A DNA stretch of 64,000 nucleotides from Streptomyces sp. NBC_01216 (GCF_035994945.1 NZ_CP108678.1:274086-338085), one strand, 5' to 3'; counted from the first letter of the stretch, positions 8,661-18,470 are shown. Translations and numbers: made by a program. Notes: generated from the letters alone by a model not told the origin.

Positions 8661-9554
8661 TCAGAAGGCCGTGCGGATGTCGCTGCGCGGGTCCCCGGTC
8701 ACCAGCCGGTCCTCGTAGAGCCCGTCCTGCGCCAGGCGGCGCCAGGGCCGGGCGTACCGAAGAGCTACGTCGATGTCCGGGTCGGTCGAGTCGAGGTCGA
8801 TGTCCGCGACCGCCAGGGCGGGTTGCCCGTCGGCGGGGCACTGCGCCAGCCACCGGCCGCCGGGTGCAACGATCCCGGACGGCACCGTGGCGCTGAACTG
8901 CGCCGGCACGGCGTAGCCCAACCAATAGCTGTACAGCGTCCCGTAAGCCTGGGCGACGCGCGCCCTCGGAGCATCGTCGACCATCACGGAGAGCAGGACG
9001 AGGTCGGCGTCCAGGCGCTCGTACTCGGCGAAGAGCGGCGGGAAGTTCGCCTCGACGCACAGCGCGCAGCCGATCCGGATGCCGTCCACCTCGAAGACCA
9101 CAGGCTCGCGCCCCGGGGTGTACAGGTAGGAGACCTCGGTGTGCGACAGGAACCGCTTGTCGTACCGCGCGACCAGCTCGCCGCGGTCGGAGACGACGAA
9201 GAGACTGTTGTGGGGCGGGGTCGGCGGTGTGAGCGGGTGGAGCGACCCGAACGCCGTCCACAGCCGCAGGTCCCCCGCCAGCGCGGCGATCGACTCGGCC
9301 TCGTCGCGCAGGACGTCCCAGGCGGCACGGCTCCAGTCGGCCGGGACCAGCTTCCCGTCCGGGCCGGCCGCCATCACGTGCTTGCTCGGATAGGTGAGTG
9401 CTCCCTCGGGGAACTGCACCAGTCGCGCCCCCGCCCCGGCGGCCTCGGCCATCAGGGCCCGGATCTCCTGCCCCGCCGCCCGCAGCGCGCCGCGGTCTGT
9501 GGGGTCCTCCGGCACGGTGCTCTGCGCGACGGCCAGCCGCAATGTCCTCGCCAT
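8661..9554 (-). CDS. Carbon-nitrogen hydrolase (nitrilase superfamily)
   Basis: A 297-aa protein. The Glu-Lys-Cys triad is readable: FPEGALTYP (Glu), YDKRFL (Lys) and CALCVEANFPP (Cys). Family members hydrolyse amides or nitriles or cleave C-N bonds of small molecules; which one cannot be told. The start ATG at 9554 fits the family N-terminus LRLAVAQ. It is convergent with the hemC-like gene, 75 bp apart, so the two do not form an operon. Probably cytoplasmic. Confidence 0.88.
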   Translation of the reverse strand: MARTLRLAVAQSTVPEDPTDRGALRAAGQEIRALMAEAAGAGARLVQFPEGALTYPSKHVMAAGPDGKLVPADWSRAAWDVLRDEAESIAALAGDLRLWTAFGSLHPLTPPTPPHNSLFVVSDRGELVARYDKRFLSHTEVSYLYTPGREPVVFEVDGIRIGCALCVEANFPPLFAEYERLDADLVLLSVMVDDAPRARVAQAYGTLYSYWLGYAVPAQFSATVPSGIVAPGGRWLAQCPADGQPALAVADIDLDSTDPDIDVALRYARPWRRLAQDGLYEDRLVTGDPRSDIRTAF

Positions 9555-9767
9555 GGCGCGGAAGCTACGGGATCCCCGCTGCCACGGTCCGAAGCTCCGG
9601 CCGAACCGGCCGGATCCGCGCGGGTTCTGTCCGGTTCGCCGACCGCGCGGCGCACCGGGGCGATGGCGCCAGCCGTCGCGGCAGAGCGAGGAGGCCGATC
9701 CGGCGCTGCACCTGGTCGCGGCCGGCGCGGGCCGGTGCTCAGGTCATGAGACCCGGCACTCGCACGG

Positions 9768-10028
9768 TCACCTGGTGCTGGACCCGGCGTCCGTGTGCTC
9801 AGCCGTGGCCGGCTGCCGCCGCGGCATCGTGGTGACGAACACAGCGAGGGCCGCGAGTGCGATCAGGACGACCAGCACGGTGGACGTGGTGCCGTGCGGG
9901 CGGATCGCCCACGCCGCGATCAAGGCGACGGCGGCGCTGGGCAGGCCGAAGACGAGCGCCCAGCGCTGCCACCTCGCAGACTGCGAACGCCCTTGTGTGG
10001 GCGAGGTGTTCTCGGACGGATCGGGCAC
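9768..10028 (-). CDS. Small membrane protein, two helices
   Basis: About 86 aa from GTG 10028, with AGGAG 6 nt upstream. A polar N-terminus is followed by two hydrophobic segments (ALVFGLPSAAVALIAAWAI and VLVVLIALAALAVFVTTM) and a basic end. It looks like a two-pass inner-membrane protein of unknown function. It is divergent from the WhiB gene with about 206 bp between, so the two may share a regulated intergenic region. Confidence 0.65.
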   Translation of the reverse strand: MPDPSENTSPTQGRSQSARWQRWALVFGLPSAAVALIAAWAIRPHGTTSTVLVVLIALAALAVFVTTMPRRQPATAEHTDAGSSTR

Positions 10029-10234
10029 AGCTGTCTCCTGTCGGACGGGCGACAACACCCCGAATCTGCGGCGCGGGGCGGCCGCTGCGGAATCACTCGA
10101 AAGCGTGGCATCGGCAGAGCGACAGTAGCGGCCTCGCTCACCTTCTCCGTAGGTTCCACGGACGGTGCATCGCCTACGCTGGTCGGTCGCCGAGGGGAAC
10201 CGGCAGGAGCGGGAAGAGGAAGAGGGGCGCGGCC

Positions 10235-10540
10235 GTGGGGGAGACGGACATCGACTGGGGGCGGGCTGCCTGCCGGGGTGTGGATCCGGATGAGCTGTTC
10301 GTCGAGGGTGCCGCACAGAACAGAGCCAAGAGCGTGTGCGTCGGATGCACCATCCGCACCGAGTGCCTGGCGGACGCACTCGACCGGCGGGTCGAGTTCG
10401 GCATCTGGGGCGGGATGACCGAGAGGGAGCGGCGCGCCCTGCTCAAGCGCCGGCCGACGGTGGTGTCGTGGCGGCGGCTGCTGGAGGCAGCCCGGGCCGA
10501 ACACGCGCAGCACGGCGGCGGAGAGCGGCTGGCCGGCTGA
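10235..10540 (+). CDS. WhiB-family Fe-S regulator
   Basis: A 101-aa protein from GTG 10235. The four Wbl cysteines are present: ACRGVDPDELF, then SVCVGCTIRTEC (C-x2-C-x5-C), followed by the conserved turn FGIWGGMTERER and a basic C-terminus. Wbl proteins bind a 4Fe-4S cluster and usually act with the principal sigma factor to regulate transcription. The targets are unknown. The N-terminal half closely resembles the degraded WhiB sequence near 44.6 kb (DPDELFVEGADQNRA), so the two loci are related. Confidence 0.92.
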   Translation: MGETDIDWGRAACRGVDPDELFVEGAAQNRAKSVCVGCTIRTECLADALDRRVEFGIWGGMTERERRALLKRRPTVVSWRRLLEAARAEHAQHGGGERLAG

Positions 10541-10897
10541 GGGCTGTCCTTGCGGCGCGCCTCCGCGCCCGGACGAGCGCTCGGTGACGGTGCGCCGGCC
10601 GGGATCGAAGGAAGACATCTTCGAGCCCGGTATGTGCGAAAACAGGCGGTTGTTGGCTCTTTCGGGGGGTGGCCTTGCGCCGCCCGATGGGGATTCGCCA
10701 GGATGGTGCCCTGGCCGCGCCCACGGTGCGCGGGCCCGCCGGTCATCCCCACCGTTGACCGTCCCGGGTGAACTGAGCAAACGCTCGAACCGGCACGATG
10801 AGCATGATCGACATGATGACGGCGTCCTGACCTGTTGGCTTGGCGTCGCACCGAGGTGGGGCGGTGCGTCACGCGAAGCCCGGTTCAAGGAGCCCCC
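10541..10897. other. Intergenic region with no recognised gene
   Basis: About 357 bp between the WhiB gene and the TPR protein. It has no convincing frame on either strand and no strong hairpin. The last part (AAGGAG at 10886-10892) is the ribosome site of the next gene, so its promoter probably lies here. Confidence 0.4.
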
Positions 10898-12559
10898 ATG
10901 TCCACCACCACGCGGCCCTCCGCCGACAAGCAGCGGCGCGTCCAGCGCACCCAGCCGACCCGGCTCGCCCGCCTCCTGGATGCCGAGACGCAGATCGGCT
11001 ACCAGAAGGCACTTCAGGAAGTGGCCAGCGCCAGCGAGGCCGGCCGGCTCCCCGGCCGCCTCGACCACTACGGCCTCGACCTGGCCCTGCGGATCCTGAT
11101 GCAGCAGGACTACATGATGTGGAGCCCGCTCGCCGCCGGCCACCTCTGGCCGGACGTCTATCAGCCGCTGACGCAGGCGCTGCCCGGCACCCGGGCCAAG
11201 CTGGCCCTGGCCGCCCTGGAGAGGGCACACCTCGCGGGCGCCCGCGAAGCAACCGAGGACGGCGACTTCCACCCCGGCGAAGTCCTCGACGCCTACGACG
11301 AGGACGATGAAGACGACGAGGAGGAGGACGGTCCCGAGGACGCGGAGGCGCACAGCGCCGACGACTCCGACGACGGCGAAGACCCGGCGGCGCCGGACGC
11401 CGAGGACCTCGGGATCGCCCCCGGCCCGCAGAAGGACGCCGAGATTGCCGCTCGTTGGTGGCGGGACCGGCTCGCCGAGGACGGCGTCCTGCCCCGCTAC
11501 CGGATGCCGGACCCCTACCCCGGCCGCACCGAAGTGCCCCTCGACGCCGCGCTGGACACCCTGCGGGCCACCGCGGACGTGGAAGGCTACGAGGACGAAC
11601 TGCACCGCATCGTGGCCGCCGAGCCCCGCGACATCGACGCCTACGCCCACCTCGGCAGCCTGGCCCTGCAACGCCACGACGGCGAGTTCGGCGACCTCAT
11701 CTCCTACGTCGGCCCCACCGCCGCCGACCGCCGACGCCACCTGAAGGAAGCACTGGCCTGGTACGAGGCCGCCGTCGCCGTCGGCGAGGCGTCCCTCCCC
11801 ATGATTTTCCACGGCCGGCTGCCCTGGTCCGAGATGGACAACCGGCCCTTCCTGCGCGCCGTCCACGGCCTGGCCCTGACCCTGTGGCGCCTGGGCCGCT
11901 TCAACTCCGCCGAACTCGTCCTGCTCACCCTCCTCTACCTCAACCCCACCGACAACCAGGGTGCGCGCGATCTCCTGGCCGACGTCCGCGCCCACCGCCG
12001 CTGGCACCCCGGCATCACCGAGACCGACGACCAGCGCATCCGCAACGACGTCCTGGTCGTCGCCCGCCGACCGGTCCACACCCGTCCCGGCAGCCTGCGC
12101 ACCCTGCTCACCGGCGCCGAGCAGCCCACGCCCGACTCCGTCGCCCACATCGTCCGCCGCGCCGCCGCCCAGGCACTGGGCGGCACCTGGGACGGGCGGT
12201 CCTCCCACATCGTCGTCGGCCACCCGCGCGCCGGAATCAAGGTGACGATCGTGGCCCGGCACCAGCGCGGCCACAGCCTCACCCCGGACGAGTACTGGTG
12301 GGACGCGCACAACGCCGGCAGCGAGATGGACGGCCCCGTCCTGTTCACCCTGGTCGCCGACCGCGGCTACATCGCGGTCGCCCAACTCCTGCGCGCCGAC
12401 CAACTGGCCCCCTACCGCGCCGCCGACCTCCCGCGGCGCGACCGCACCGCCTTCACCACCACCTTCATCCACGGCGACACCCGGTACGGCACCGACCTGG
12501 CCTCGCTGATCGACCACGCGCTCGACGTCCTCCCGGCACAGCCCGGCGCCCGCACGTGA
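10898..12559 (+). CDS. TPR-like protein with acidic linker
   Basis: A 553-aa soluble protein from ATG 10898, with AAGGAG 5 nt upstream. The N-terminal about 130 residues are helical. A very acidic low-complexity linker (about 130-170, long Asp/Glu runs) follows, then a helical region with TPR-like pattern (AYAHLGSLALQRHDGEF; ALAWYEAAVAVGE; LALTLWRLGRFNSAELVLLTLLYLNP). A separate C-terminal domain of about 150 aa ends the protein. It probably acts through protein-protein contacts. Similar TPR proteins occur on actinobacterial plasmids, but I cannot assign a role. Confidence 0.75.
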   Translation: MSTTTRPSADKQRRVQRTQPTRLARLLDAETQIGYQKALQEVASASEAGRLPGRLDHYGLDLALRILMQQDYMMWSPLAAGHLWPDVYQPLTQALPGTRAKLALAALERAHLAGAREATEDGDFHPGEVLDAYDEDDEDDEEEDGPEDAEAHSADDSDDGEDPAAPDAEDLGIAPGPQKDAEIAARWWRDRLAEDGVLPRYRMPDPYPGRTEVPLDAALDTLRATADVEGYEDELHRIVAAEPRDIDAYAHLGSLALQRHDGEFGDLISYVGPTAADRRRHLKEALAWYEAAVAVGEASLPMIFHGRLPWSEMDNRPFLRAVHGLALTLWRLGRFNSAELVLLTLLYLNPTDNQGARDLLADVRAHRRWHPGITETDDQRIRNDVLVVARRPVHTRPGSLRTLLTGAEQPTPDSVAHIVRRAAAQALGGTWDGRSSHIVVGHPRAGIKVTIVARHQRGHSLTPDEYWWDAHNAGSEMDGPVLFTLVADRGYIAVAQLLRADQLAPYRAADLPRRDRTAFTTTFIHGDTRYGTDLASLIDHALDVLPAQPGART

Positions 12560-12748
12560 CCACCCCGTCCCGGCCCGGTGCGACACCCGGGCCGGGACGG
12601 GCGGCAGCCGCCGAACCCGGGCAGCCGCTCACCGCCGGACGAAGCAGAACGCCACGCTGCCCGACCATCCCCGCCCCGGCTCCCGCCGGTACCCCGATGT
12701 GCCGCGATCTCGTCACGCGCGACCACCCAGCGCTGCCATCCTGGACCG

Positions 12749-13594
12749 ATGGAGTCCGTTGAATCCGCCCTCGCCCGCCTCTGGCCGGCCGTCGTTCGTG
12801 CCGACCGCGTCGTCCTGCGCCCGGTCACGGCCCAGGACGCGCCGGTCGTGCGGGCCTTGCTGACCGACGCCCGGGTCCGCGCCTTCCTGGGCGGCCCGGC
12901 CAGCGAGGAGCGGGTGGCGACCCGGCAACGCGAGTACCCGACCACACCCGGCGTCTGGGCGGTCGCTCCCGCCGCCGGGGGCGAGGCGATCGGCCTGGTC
13001 AGCATCACCGCGGACAGCCGGTGCGCGGACAGGGCCGAGATCTCCTACCAGCTGCTGCCATCGGCCTGGGGCCAGGGCCTCGGGCGCGATGTCGTGGGCG
13101 CCGCCGTCGAGTGGTGGACTGCGGCGGTGCCCGACGGAGGCCCGCTCATCGCGGTCACCCAGGAGCGCAACACCGCCTCGCGCCGCCTGCTGGAGTCGCT
13201 GGGCATGACCGTGCTCGACACGCTCCTCGAGTTCGGCGAGCCGCAGTGCCTCTACACCCCGGGCGACGAGGACACCGCGCTGCGCTGGGCGCGGGTGCTG
13301 GACGCACGCCGCGAGGACGTCGAACGCCGGCGGGGAGCCGAAGCGCGGGCGACCGCCGTCGGCCGCACGCTGCCGGACGACCTGTCCGTCCTCACCCCCG
13401 AGCAGACGGCCCGGCTCTGCCCCGCCCGGCACGGCGCCCACGGACGCATCTGCGCGCACGAGAAGGACCACACCCCCGACCTCCATCTCGGCAGAGCCGC
13501 GGACGGGGCCTGGATCGCCTGGCTGGACCGGGCCGAGCCGGCGCCCCCGGCCGGGCCCGCGGTGTCGGTCGGGCGTGGTGCCACTCGTTCATGA
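12749..13594 (+). CDS. GNAT-family N-acetyltransferase with C-terminal extension
   Basis: About 281 aa from ATG 12749; the ribosome site is weak and an upstream start is possible. The first 175 residues form a GNAT fold: VVLRPVTAQDAPVVRALL, then ISYQLLPSAWGQGLGRDVV (acetyl-CoA pyrophosphate loop Q/R-x-x-G-x-G/A) and ERNTASRRLLESLGM. The remaining about 100 residues are an unassigned extension containing HGRICAHEKDHTPDLHLG. The acceptor substrate is unknown. The stop overlaps the next start by ATGA (13591-13594), so the two genes are translationally coupled. Confidence 0.85.
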   Translation: MESVESALARLWPAVVRADRVVLRPVTAQDAPVVRALLTDARVRAFLGGPASEERVATRQREYPTTPGVWAVAPAAGGEAIGLVSITADSRCADRAEISYQLLPSAWGQGLGRDVVGAAVEWWTAAVPDGGPLIAVTQERNTASRRLLESLGMTVLDTLLEFGEPQCLYTPGDEDTALRWARVLDARREDVERRRGAEARATAVGRTLPDDLSVLTPEQTARLCPARHGAHGRICAHEKDHTPDLHLGRAADGAWIAWLDRAEPAPPAGPAVSVGRGATRS

Positions 13595-14211
13595 CCGAAT
13601 CCGCCGCACCGCCCGAGGACCTGGACCCGATCCTCCAGCTGGCCCGTACGGCCCTGGCCGGCGGGGACCACGACGGCGCCGCCGAACTGTTCGAGCAGGC
13701 CGCCCGCGCCGGCACCCCCGGCGTCCTGGGGAAGATCGCCGAGGCGTACGCGGAGATGTTCGACGGGCGGGCAGCGGACTGGATGAGCCGCGCCGTCGCC
13801 GCGATGAGCGTGCCAGGCAAGATCACGGTTCACCCGGGGACTCTGCGGATCATCGCGCAGCACGGTGTGCCCGAGCAGCAGGTGTGGTCGGTCACGGTCA
13901 GGTCGTCCGACGAGGACCGCCCTGCGGTGGTCACCGCGCTGGAGGCTGCGGTGCCTCGGCTGATGCGGATCACACACGACGGCCGGGAGTTGACGGACGT
14001 CGACATGGACGCGGCCCTGGCCTCCGGCGTCGACTTCTACAGCCCGAACTACGCCGCGGTGGACACCTCCGTCCCGAAGGTGTGGCTGGACTGCAAGGAC
14101 GCGGTACTGCTGGCGATGACCCTCGCCGTGATCCGGGTCCTGGCGGACGAGCTCGCCACCGCCGGTGTCCGGCAGGCCGGGCTGTGCACCCCAGCGACGA
14201 AGGACCCGTAG
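13591..14211 (+). CDS. Unknown protein coupled to GNAT enzyme
   Basis: A 206-aa soluble protein whose ATG (13591) overlaps the stop of the GNAT gene. A TPR-like N-terminal segment (LQLARTALAGGDHDGAAELFEQAARAG) is visible; the rest has no motif I recognise. Tight coupling implies co-expression with the acetyltransferase, possibly as partner or substrate, but this is inference only. Confidence 0.7.
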   Translation: MTESAAPPEDLDPILQLARTALAGGDHDGAAELFEQAARAGTPGVLGKIAEAYAEMFDGRAADWMSRAVAAMSVPGKITVHPGTLRIIAQHGVPEQQVWSVTVRSSDEDRPAVVTALEAAVPRLMRITHDGRELTDVDMDAALASGVDFYSPNYAAVDTSVPKVWLDCKDAVLLAMTLAVIRVLADELATAGVRQAGLCTPATKDP

Positions 14212-14394
14212 CCCGGTCATCCCGGCCTCGGCCCCCGCGCGCCCGTTGCCGGGCCGGAGCCGGGGCAGACAGCGCCCGGCGCTACCGGGGCGGGACGTGC
14301 GCAGCGGGCCGAGGGGCCCTCGGACGGTGTCGGTGCCCAGGTGCATAGTTGGTCGCAGGCCGACCGTGGTCCGAAACAGAGAGCGAGCAGGTCC

Positions 14395-15189
14395 ATGAGC
14401 ATCCCGAGGAGTACCCGTGAGCGCGTGGCCGCGGTGGTTGACCCGGGCCTTCCCGCGTCGGTCGCTGCCACCGTTCACCGCCTCGCCCGTCAGCACCCCG
14501 AAGTGCTGCGGAACCCGGACGCCCCGCTGCCCCGGTGGGCCGCTGTGGACCTCGCCGAGTTGGCCCGTGGAGCCAGGATGCAAGCGATCGTCGTCGCAGG
14601 CGCGGCCGTCGTGGTCCCGCTCCTGGTGTGGGTGCAGCGCGAGATGCAGCGAAACCTCGGCGGCGACATCATGTCGTCCGGCACCCTTCTGACCGTCATG
14701 GTCGCGGTGGTCGGCGTGGCGCTTGTCATGAACATGATGCGAGAGTGGCGCCAGGTACACACCCCCGGAGGGCGAACGACCGTCGCTCGGGAACTCGCCG
14801 AGGCCCGGGGCCGATACCTGCTGCGCGGCACCGACCTGACCGACGACGCCTGGGCCGCCGTCGTACGGGCGCAGCGGGCGATGAACCTGGTGCTGGCCTC
14901 AACGTGGCTGGTTTCACCGGTGGGGACGGTGGACCGCGACGCCTTCGCCCAGGGGATCTGGACGATGGCCCGGACGATGGCGAAGGACGGGAGTGCGGCA
15001 TCCGGGGAGAACCTCGCCGCTGCCATCGAGGTGTACAGCCAGCGGATCGACGAGGCCAACAAGATCAACATGGCCGAACTGGAGGCCCGTACCCGCCCGC
15101 CAGCCGGTACCCGTTCCCCGGCCCTGGACGAGGCCGTGAAGCGGGCCGACAGCGCAGGTGCCCACGCACTGACGCTGGCCCGGCTCTGA
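14395..15189 (+). CDS. Membrane protein, two helices, unknown function
   Basis: About 264 aa from ATG 14395 (AGCAGG upstream); an in-frame start at 14341 is less likely. After a helical N-terminus of about 60 residues there are two hydrophobic segments (MQAIVVAGAAVVVPLLVWV; SGTLLTVMVAVVGVALVMNM) separated by a short loop, then a long cytoplasmic helical domain. The domain contains TDDAWAAVVRAQRAMNLVLASTWL. No enzyme motif is seen. It follows the GNAT pair by about 180 bp, in the same direction. Confidence 0.7.
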   Translation: MSIPRSTRERVAAVVDPGLPASVAATVHRLARQHPEVLRNPDAPLPRWAAVDLAELARGARMQAIVVAGAAVVVPLLVWVQREMQRNLGGDIMSSGTLLTVMVAVVGVALVMNMMREWRQVHTPGGRTTVARELAEARGRYLLRGTDLTDDAWAAVVRAQRAMNLVLASTWLVSPVGTVDRDAFAQGIWTMARTMAKDGSAASGENLAAAIEVYSQRIDEANKINMAELEARTRPPAGTRSPALDEAVKRADSAGAHALTLARL

Positions 15190-15375
15190 CCTTCACCGGC
15201 TCGACCTCACCGAGTCGGACCTTTGCCCCAGCCCGTCGAGGTGGGCGACTTCTGCCGATCCGCCGGTGAGCCCTCCGCTCGTCGGCACCGACGCCGTCCT
15301 TCCGGCCCCGGTCGGTCCGGCCGTCAGCGCGATCGCGTGAGTTCCCCTGAACCTCCCCGGCGAGGAACTGCCGCA

Positions 15376-15771
15376 GTGCAGGATGTGGTCGTGACGAACG
15401 GTGACGTGGAAGGCCCCGGAGTGCCGCTCAGCAGAGAAGACGCGGTAGCTGCACTCGGTGAGGCCGCTCAGTGGTGGGGCTGCGATGTGCCGGACGATCC
15501 GGGGGCTGGCGAACTCGCCGAGCTCCTGGACGAGGTGGCCGTCCGGCTGCGTGACCGCCAGACGGACGAGCAGCTGCGCGGCGCCGCCAAGTACCTGGCC
15601 GAGGCCACCGAAGCGCTCGGTGCCGTGGCGCGGCTCGGCGGCCTTCTGCCCGTTGTCTCGTTGTGCCACTTGCGCACTGCCGTGGCCAAGGAGCAACAGG
15701 CGCGCCGGGGCCTCCCGCACACGGCGATTCCTCACGCGGACGCGAAGACGCTGCCCGTGGCGGCGTCCTGA
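15376..15771 (+). CDS. Small helical unknown protein
   Basis: About 131 aa from GTG 15376, with GAGGAA 8 nt upstream; further upstream codons lack coding character. The sequence is soluble and mainly helical, with no recognised motif. It is the last rightward gene before the leftward methyltransferase cluster. Confidence 0.55.
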   Translation: MQDVVVTNGDVEGPGVPLSREDAVAALGEAAQWWGCDVPDDPGAGELAELLDEVAVRLRDRQTDEQLRGAAKYLAEATEALGAVARLGGLLPVVSLCHLRTAVAKEQQARRGLPHTAIPHADAKTLPVAAS

Positions 15772-15986
15772 CCCCGGGTCGACGGACTGGCCGGTCGGTA
15801 CCCCCGGGAGAGACGGCCAGCCGCACGCTGGGTGACACCGGCCGATCGCTCGGCGGTGGCTGCCTCGGATGTTCGACCTTCGCCGGCGGAAGCCGGCGCC
15901 GCCGGGCTCCTGCCGACCTGGACCGGGCCCGCTGGCCAGGGCACACGGGGTTGTAACGCCGGTGCCCTGGCCGGTCCTGGGCGCGG

Positions 15987-17828
15987 TCAGCGGCGGACGG
16001 GACGGCGTTTGCGGGATGGTGCCGTTGTGCCGGGGGCCGTACGGGCGGCTGCGGTCTGGGCCGTCCGGACGGCGGCCCGCTCGGTGCGGGCCTTGATGGC
16101 GCGCTTCTTCGCAGGCACCACCCTGCCCAGGGTGGCCGGCCGGGTGCCGTCGTGCTCGCCGGCGGCCCGGAGAAGGGTGCGGCTGCCGGACCGGCGGAGG
16201 GCGTAGAGGCTGCGCACGTAGGCGCGGGTCCGGGCCTCCCAGGCGCGGCCGAGGATGTGGCCGATCCAGGCGGCGGCGGCCATGGGGCTGACGGTGTCGG
16301 CGATGAGCTGGGTCTTGTTGCGGATGCCTTCACCGCGGCCGACATGGGTCCAGGGGAAGTCGGCGCGGAAGCCGACGGCGCGGCCCAGGTCGGCGTGGGT
16401 GTGGGTGAGGCCGTCGGCCTCGCGCTTCCATCCGTACGCGGTGCCGGTCACCGTCGTGCCCGGCTCGTCGGCGGTGAACGTGCCGCCGCCCTTGGGCCGG
16501 CCGGTCAGGGGGTTGATCCCGCGTACGCCGCGGGTGGTGACCTTGTGCCCCTTCTCCCAGCCCATGCAGGCGGCCCAGGTGGTGGCCGGGACCGGCTTGC
16601 TGGGCCGGTAGCTGGTGAACGGCCGGGTGTAGCGCATGCACACCATGAAGGTGCGGTTCTTCTTCGAGGCGGCCCCGTAGTCGGCGGCCTCGACCAGGCT
16701 GAACTTCGCGTACTCCCAGCCGGCTCCGTAGAACTCCGAGGCGATCGCCTCGACCACGTACTCGGCGGCCTTCGCCTTCAGGAGGTTCGAGGACTGCTCC
16801 ATGGCCACCCAGCGGATGCTGTTGTGCCTGGCCTGCAGCGCCAGCGGCCAGATCACGGCTTCGGCCATGAGGCCGGTGCGCGCGTCCTTCAGCCCCGCCA
16901 GCGGGGCACGGACCTCGTCCCAAGTGGCGCCGGTGGGCGGGGCGTAGCCCTCCATGCCGTCACCGGCGTCGTCGACCATGACGAACCCTGCCGCGGCCCC
17001 GGCCTGGCTGATCACTTCCTCGACCAGCCCCATGGCCTCCTCCGCGAGCCCGGCCAGCTTCCCGCCGGGCGAAAGCGTCTGGCACGGAGGGGAGAGGATC
17101 ACCGCGACCACGTAGCGCAGCGCCGGGTTCGCCGGGTCCAGGTCCGTGACCGAGGCGCAGATCCGCCGGAACCCGGCGGCCTGCGCCGTGGCGCACGCGG
17201 CCTCGGAGATGTCCACCCCGACCATGTCGACGGGCTCACCCAGCACATGGACGATGCCCTCGCACCAACCGCCCGGCCCGGCGAAGAGGTTGACGACCCG
17301 GATGGGCGCGCCCGGCTTCGGTGCGTAGAGCCACTCAACCGGCCACGGCCCGGCGAGCTCCTCACGCTCCTGGTCGCTCAGCGACGCGATGTAGGCATCG
17401 CGCTCCGCGTCGTCGAGGAGGTCGACGTCGTCCACCGGCAGGCCGAGGGCCGAGCGCACCTTCGCCACCGTCACCCGGGCTGCCTGGAGGACCCAGTACG
17501 CCATGTGCGCCCGGGCCCAGATGTCGGTGCTCTCCTCCTCCAGCCCGCCGCGGTACTCCCATCCCTCCTCCTCCACCGACTCGGGCAGCCGCCACCGCCG
17601 CGCCTGGTCGATGGCGTCGTACGCGGCGGTGATCTCGTCGGAGTGCGCGTCGGCCAGGGCCAACAGGGCGGCGCGCCTGACGGCGGCATGCTCGTGCAGC
17701 CGCTCCGCCTCCGCGAGGGGGCACGGTGGGGCCACCGCCGCGCCGCCCTCGTTGTCCATGGCCGCCGGGCCGCCGGGATCGCTGATCGTGTCGGGCGCCG
17801 GTCGGGCGCAAGGGGAGGGGACGTTCAT
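15987..17828 (-). CDS. DNA (cytosine-5-)-methyltransferase, plasmid/phage type
   Basis: A 613-aa protein from ATG 17828. That start is favoured over ATG 17921 because the promoter -10 box lies at 17918-17923, downstream of the longer start. It transfers methyl from SAM to C5 of cytosine. Motifs: NLFAGPGGWCEG (motif I, about 180-190), ILSPPCQTLSPGG (motif IV with catalytic Cys, about 249), a degenerate motif VI (VAMEQSSN), and ASKKNRTFMV (motif VIII region). It is longer than typical enzymes, with an N-terminal helical extension of about 170 residues and a very basic C-terminal tail. No partner endonuclease is adjacent, so it may be an orphan used for protection or regulation. Last gene of the leftward cluster. 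Confidence 0.9.
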   Translation of the reverse strand: MNVPSPCARPAPDTISDPGGPAAMDNEGGAAVAPPCPLAEAERLHEHAAVRRAALLALADAHSDEITAAYDAIDQARRWRLPESVEEEGWEYRGGLEEESTDIWARAHMAYWVLQAARVTVAKVRSALGLPVDDVDLLDDAERDAYIASLSDQEREELAGPWPVEWLYAPKPGAPIRVVNLFAGPGGWCEGIVHVLGEPVDMVGVDISEAACATAQAAGFRRICASVTDLDPANPALRYVVAVILSPPCQTLSPGGKLAGLAEEAMGLVEEVISQAGAAAGFVMVDDAGDGMEGYAPPTGATWDEVRAPLAGLKDARTGLMAEAVIWPLALQARHNSIRWVAMEQSSNLLKAKAAEYVVEAIASEFYGAGWEYAKFSLVEAADYGAASKKNRTFMVCMRYTRPFTSYRPSKPVPATTWAACMGWEKGHKVTTRGVRGINPLTGRPKGGGTFTADEPGTTVTGTAYGWKREADGLTHTHADLGRAVGFRADFPWTHVGRGEGIRNKTQLIADTVSPMAAAAWIGHILGRAWEARTRAYVRSLYALRRSGSRTLLRAAGEHDGTRPATLGRVVPAKKRAIKARTERAAVRTAQTAAARTAPGTTAPSRKRRPVRR

Positions 17829-17917
17829 GGTGTGCCTCTGTGCTTTCGGCCGTCCGGGGCCGGGCGGCGGGAACGGCCCCGCTTGCGGGGCGGTCGGACT
17901 GCGGCCCGACAATTCAG

Positions 17918-17946
17918 ACAATGCGTGAAATCGTAGAGTTAGGAAA
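17918..17946 (-). promoter_or_regulatory. Promoter P1 of the shared leftward family
   Basis: Read on the minus strand: -35 TTTCCT (17941-17946), 17-nt spacer beginning AACTCTACGATTTCACG, -10 CATTGT (17918-17923). Spacer and box layout match four other promoters in this cluster. It would start transcripts about 80 nt upstream of the C5-methyltransferase ATG at 17828. It overlaps the 3' end of the preceding gene. Confidence 0.65.
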
Positions 17947-18328
17947 CTCCATTGGGATGGGTGTGGCCAGGGGCTTCGTCCCGCAGCATCCGCTCAACTT
18001 CCTGTTGCCCGAAGGCTCCGACCAGTGCGGCGACCTGGGCTTCCAGGCCGCAGTTGTTGATCGCGCTCGCCTGCTGGTCGGCGTCGTCGTGCACGGCGTC
18101 GAAGGCGTCGAGGTCACCCAGCCGGGGATGGGCCCCGTTGTTGTAGGCGCCCGACGCGCCGCGGTGCACCATCTCGTACACGAGCTCGTCGACGTCCGTC
18201 TCCGTCAGTCTCAGCTCGCGGGCCAGGCGGACCAGCGCTGCGGCGCCCTGCACTTCCTGGTCCGGACGCGGCGGCGTGCCGGACTCGGGGCGGTCGCCGC
18301 GGTCGGCGTGCTGGTGCGAGGTGGTCAT
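17939..18328 (-). CDS. Small unknown protein
   Basis: A 129-aa acidic soluble protein. The first 30 residues look disordered, followed by a helical part (LVRLARELRLTETDVDELVYEMVH) and AINNCGLEAQVAALVGAFGQQEVERML. No known motif. It belongs to the leftward run between promoters P2 and P1 and its last codons overlap P1. Confidence 0.6.
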   Translation of the reverse strand: MTTSHQHADRGDRPESGTPPRPDQEVQGAAALVRLARELRLTETDVDELVYEMVHRGASGAYNNGAHPRLGDLDAFDAVHDDADQQASAINNCGLEAQVAALVGAFGQQEVERMLRDEAPGHTHPNGVS

Positions 18329-18470
18329 GCGGGCCTCCAGGGGGCCGAGGTGTTCCGCCGGGATCGGCGAAGCGGTGAACTGAAGCGGGATGGGGGGTGC
18401 TCGACGGCACGGCCGAGGCCGCCGCGACCGGGTCGGTCGGTCGAGCGCGGCCTCGGCCGCGGGGATGCTG

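Noticed and set aside
9920..12586. Very long minus-strand open frame opposite the TPR protein and WhiB genes
   Set aside because: It is the complementary shadow of well-supported plus-strand genes: low-complexity Gly/Val/Asp content, no motif, no ribosome site.
16152..17936. 594-codon plus-strand frame opposite the C5 methyltransferase
   Set aside because: Complement of a gene with all methyltransferase motifs; the plus-strand frame has none.
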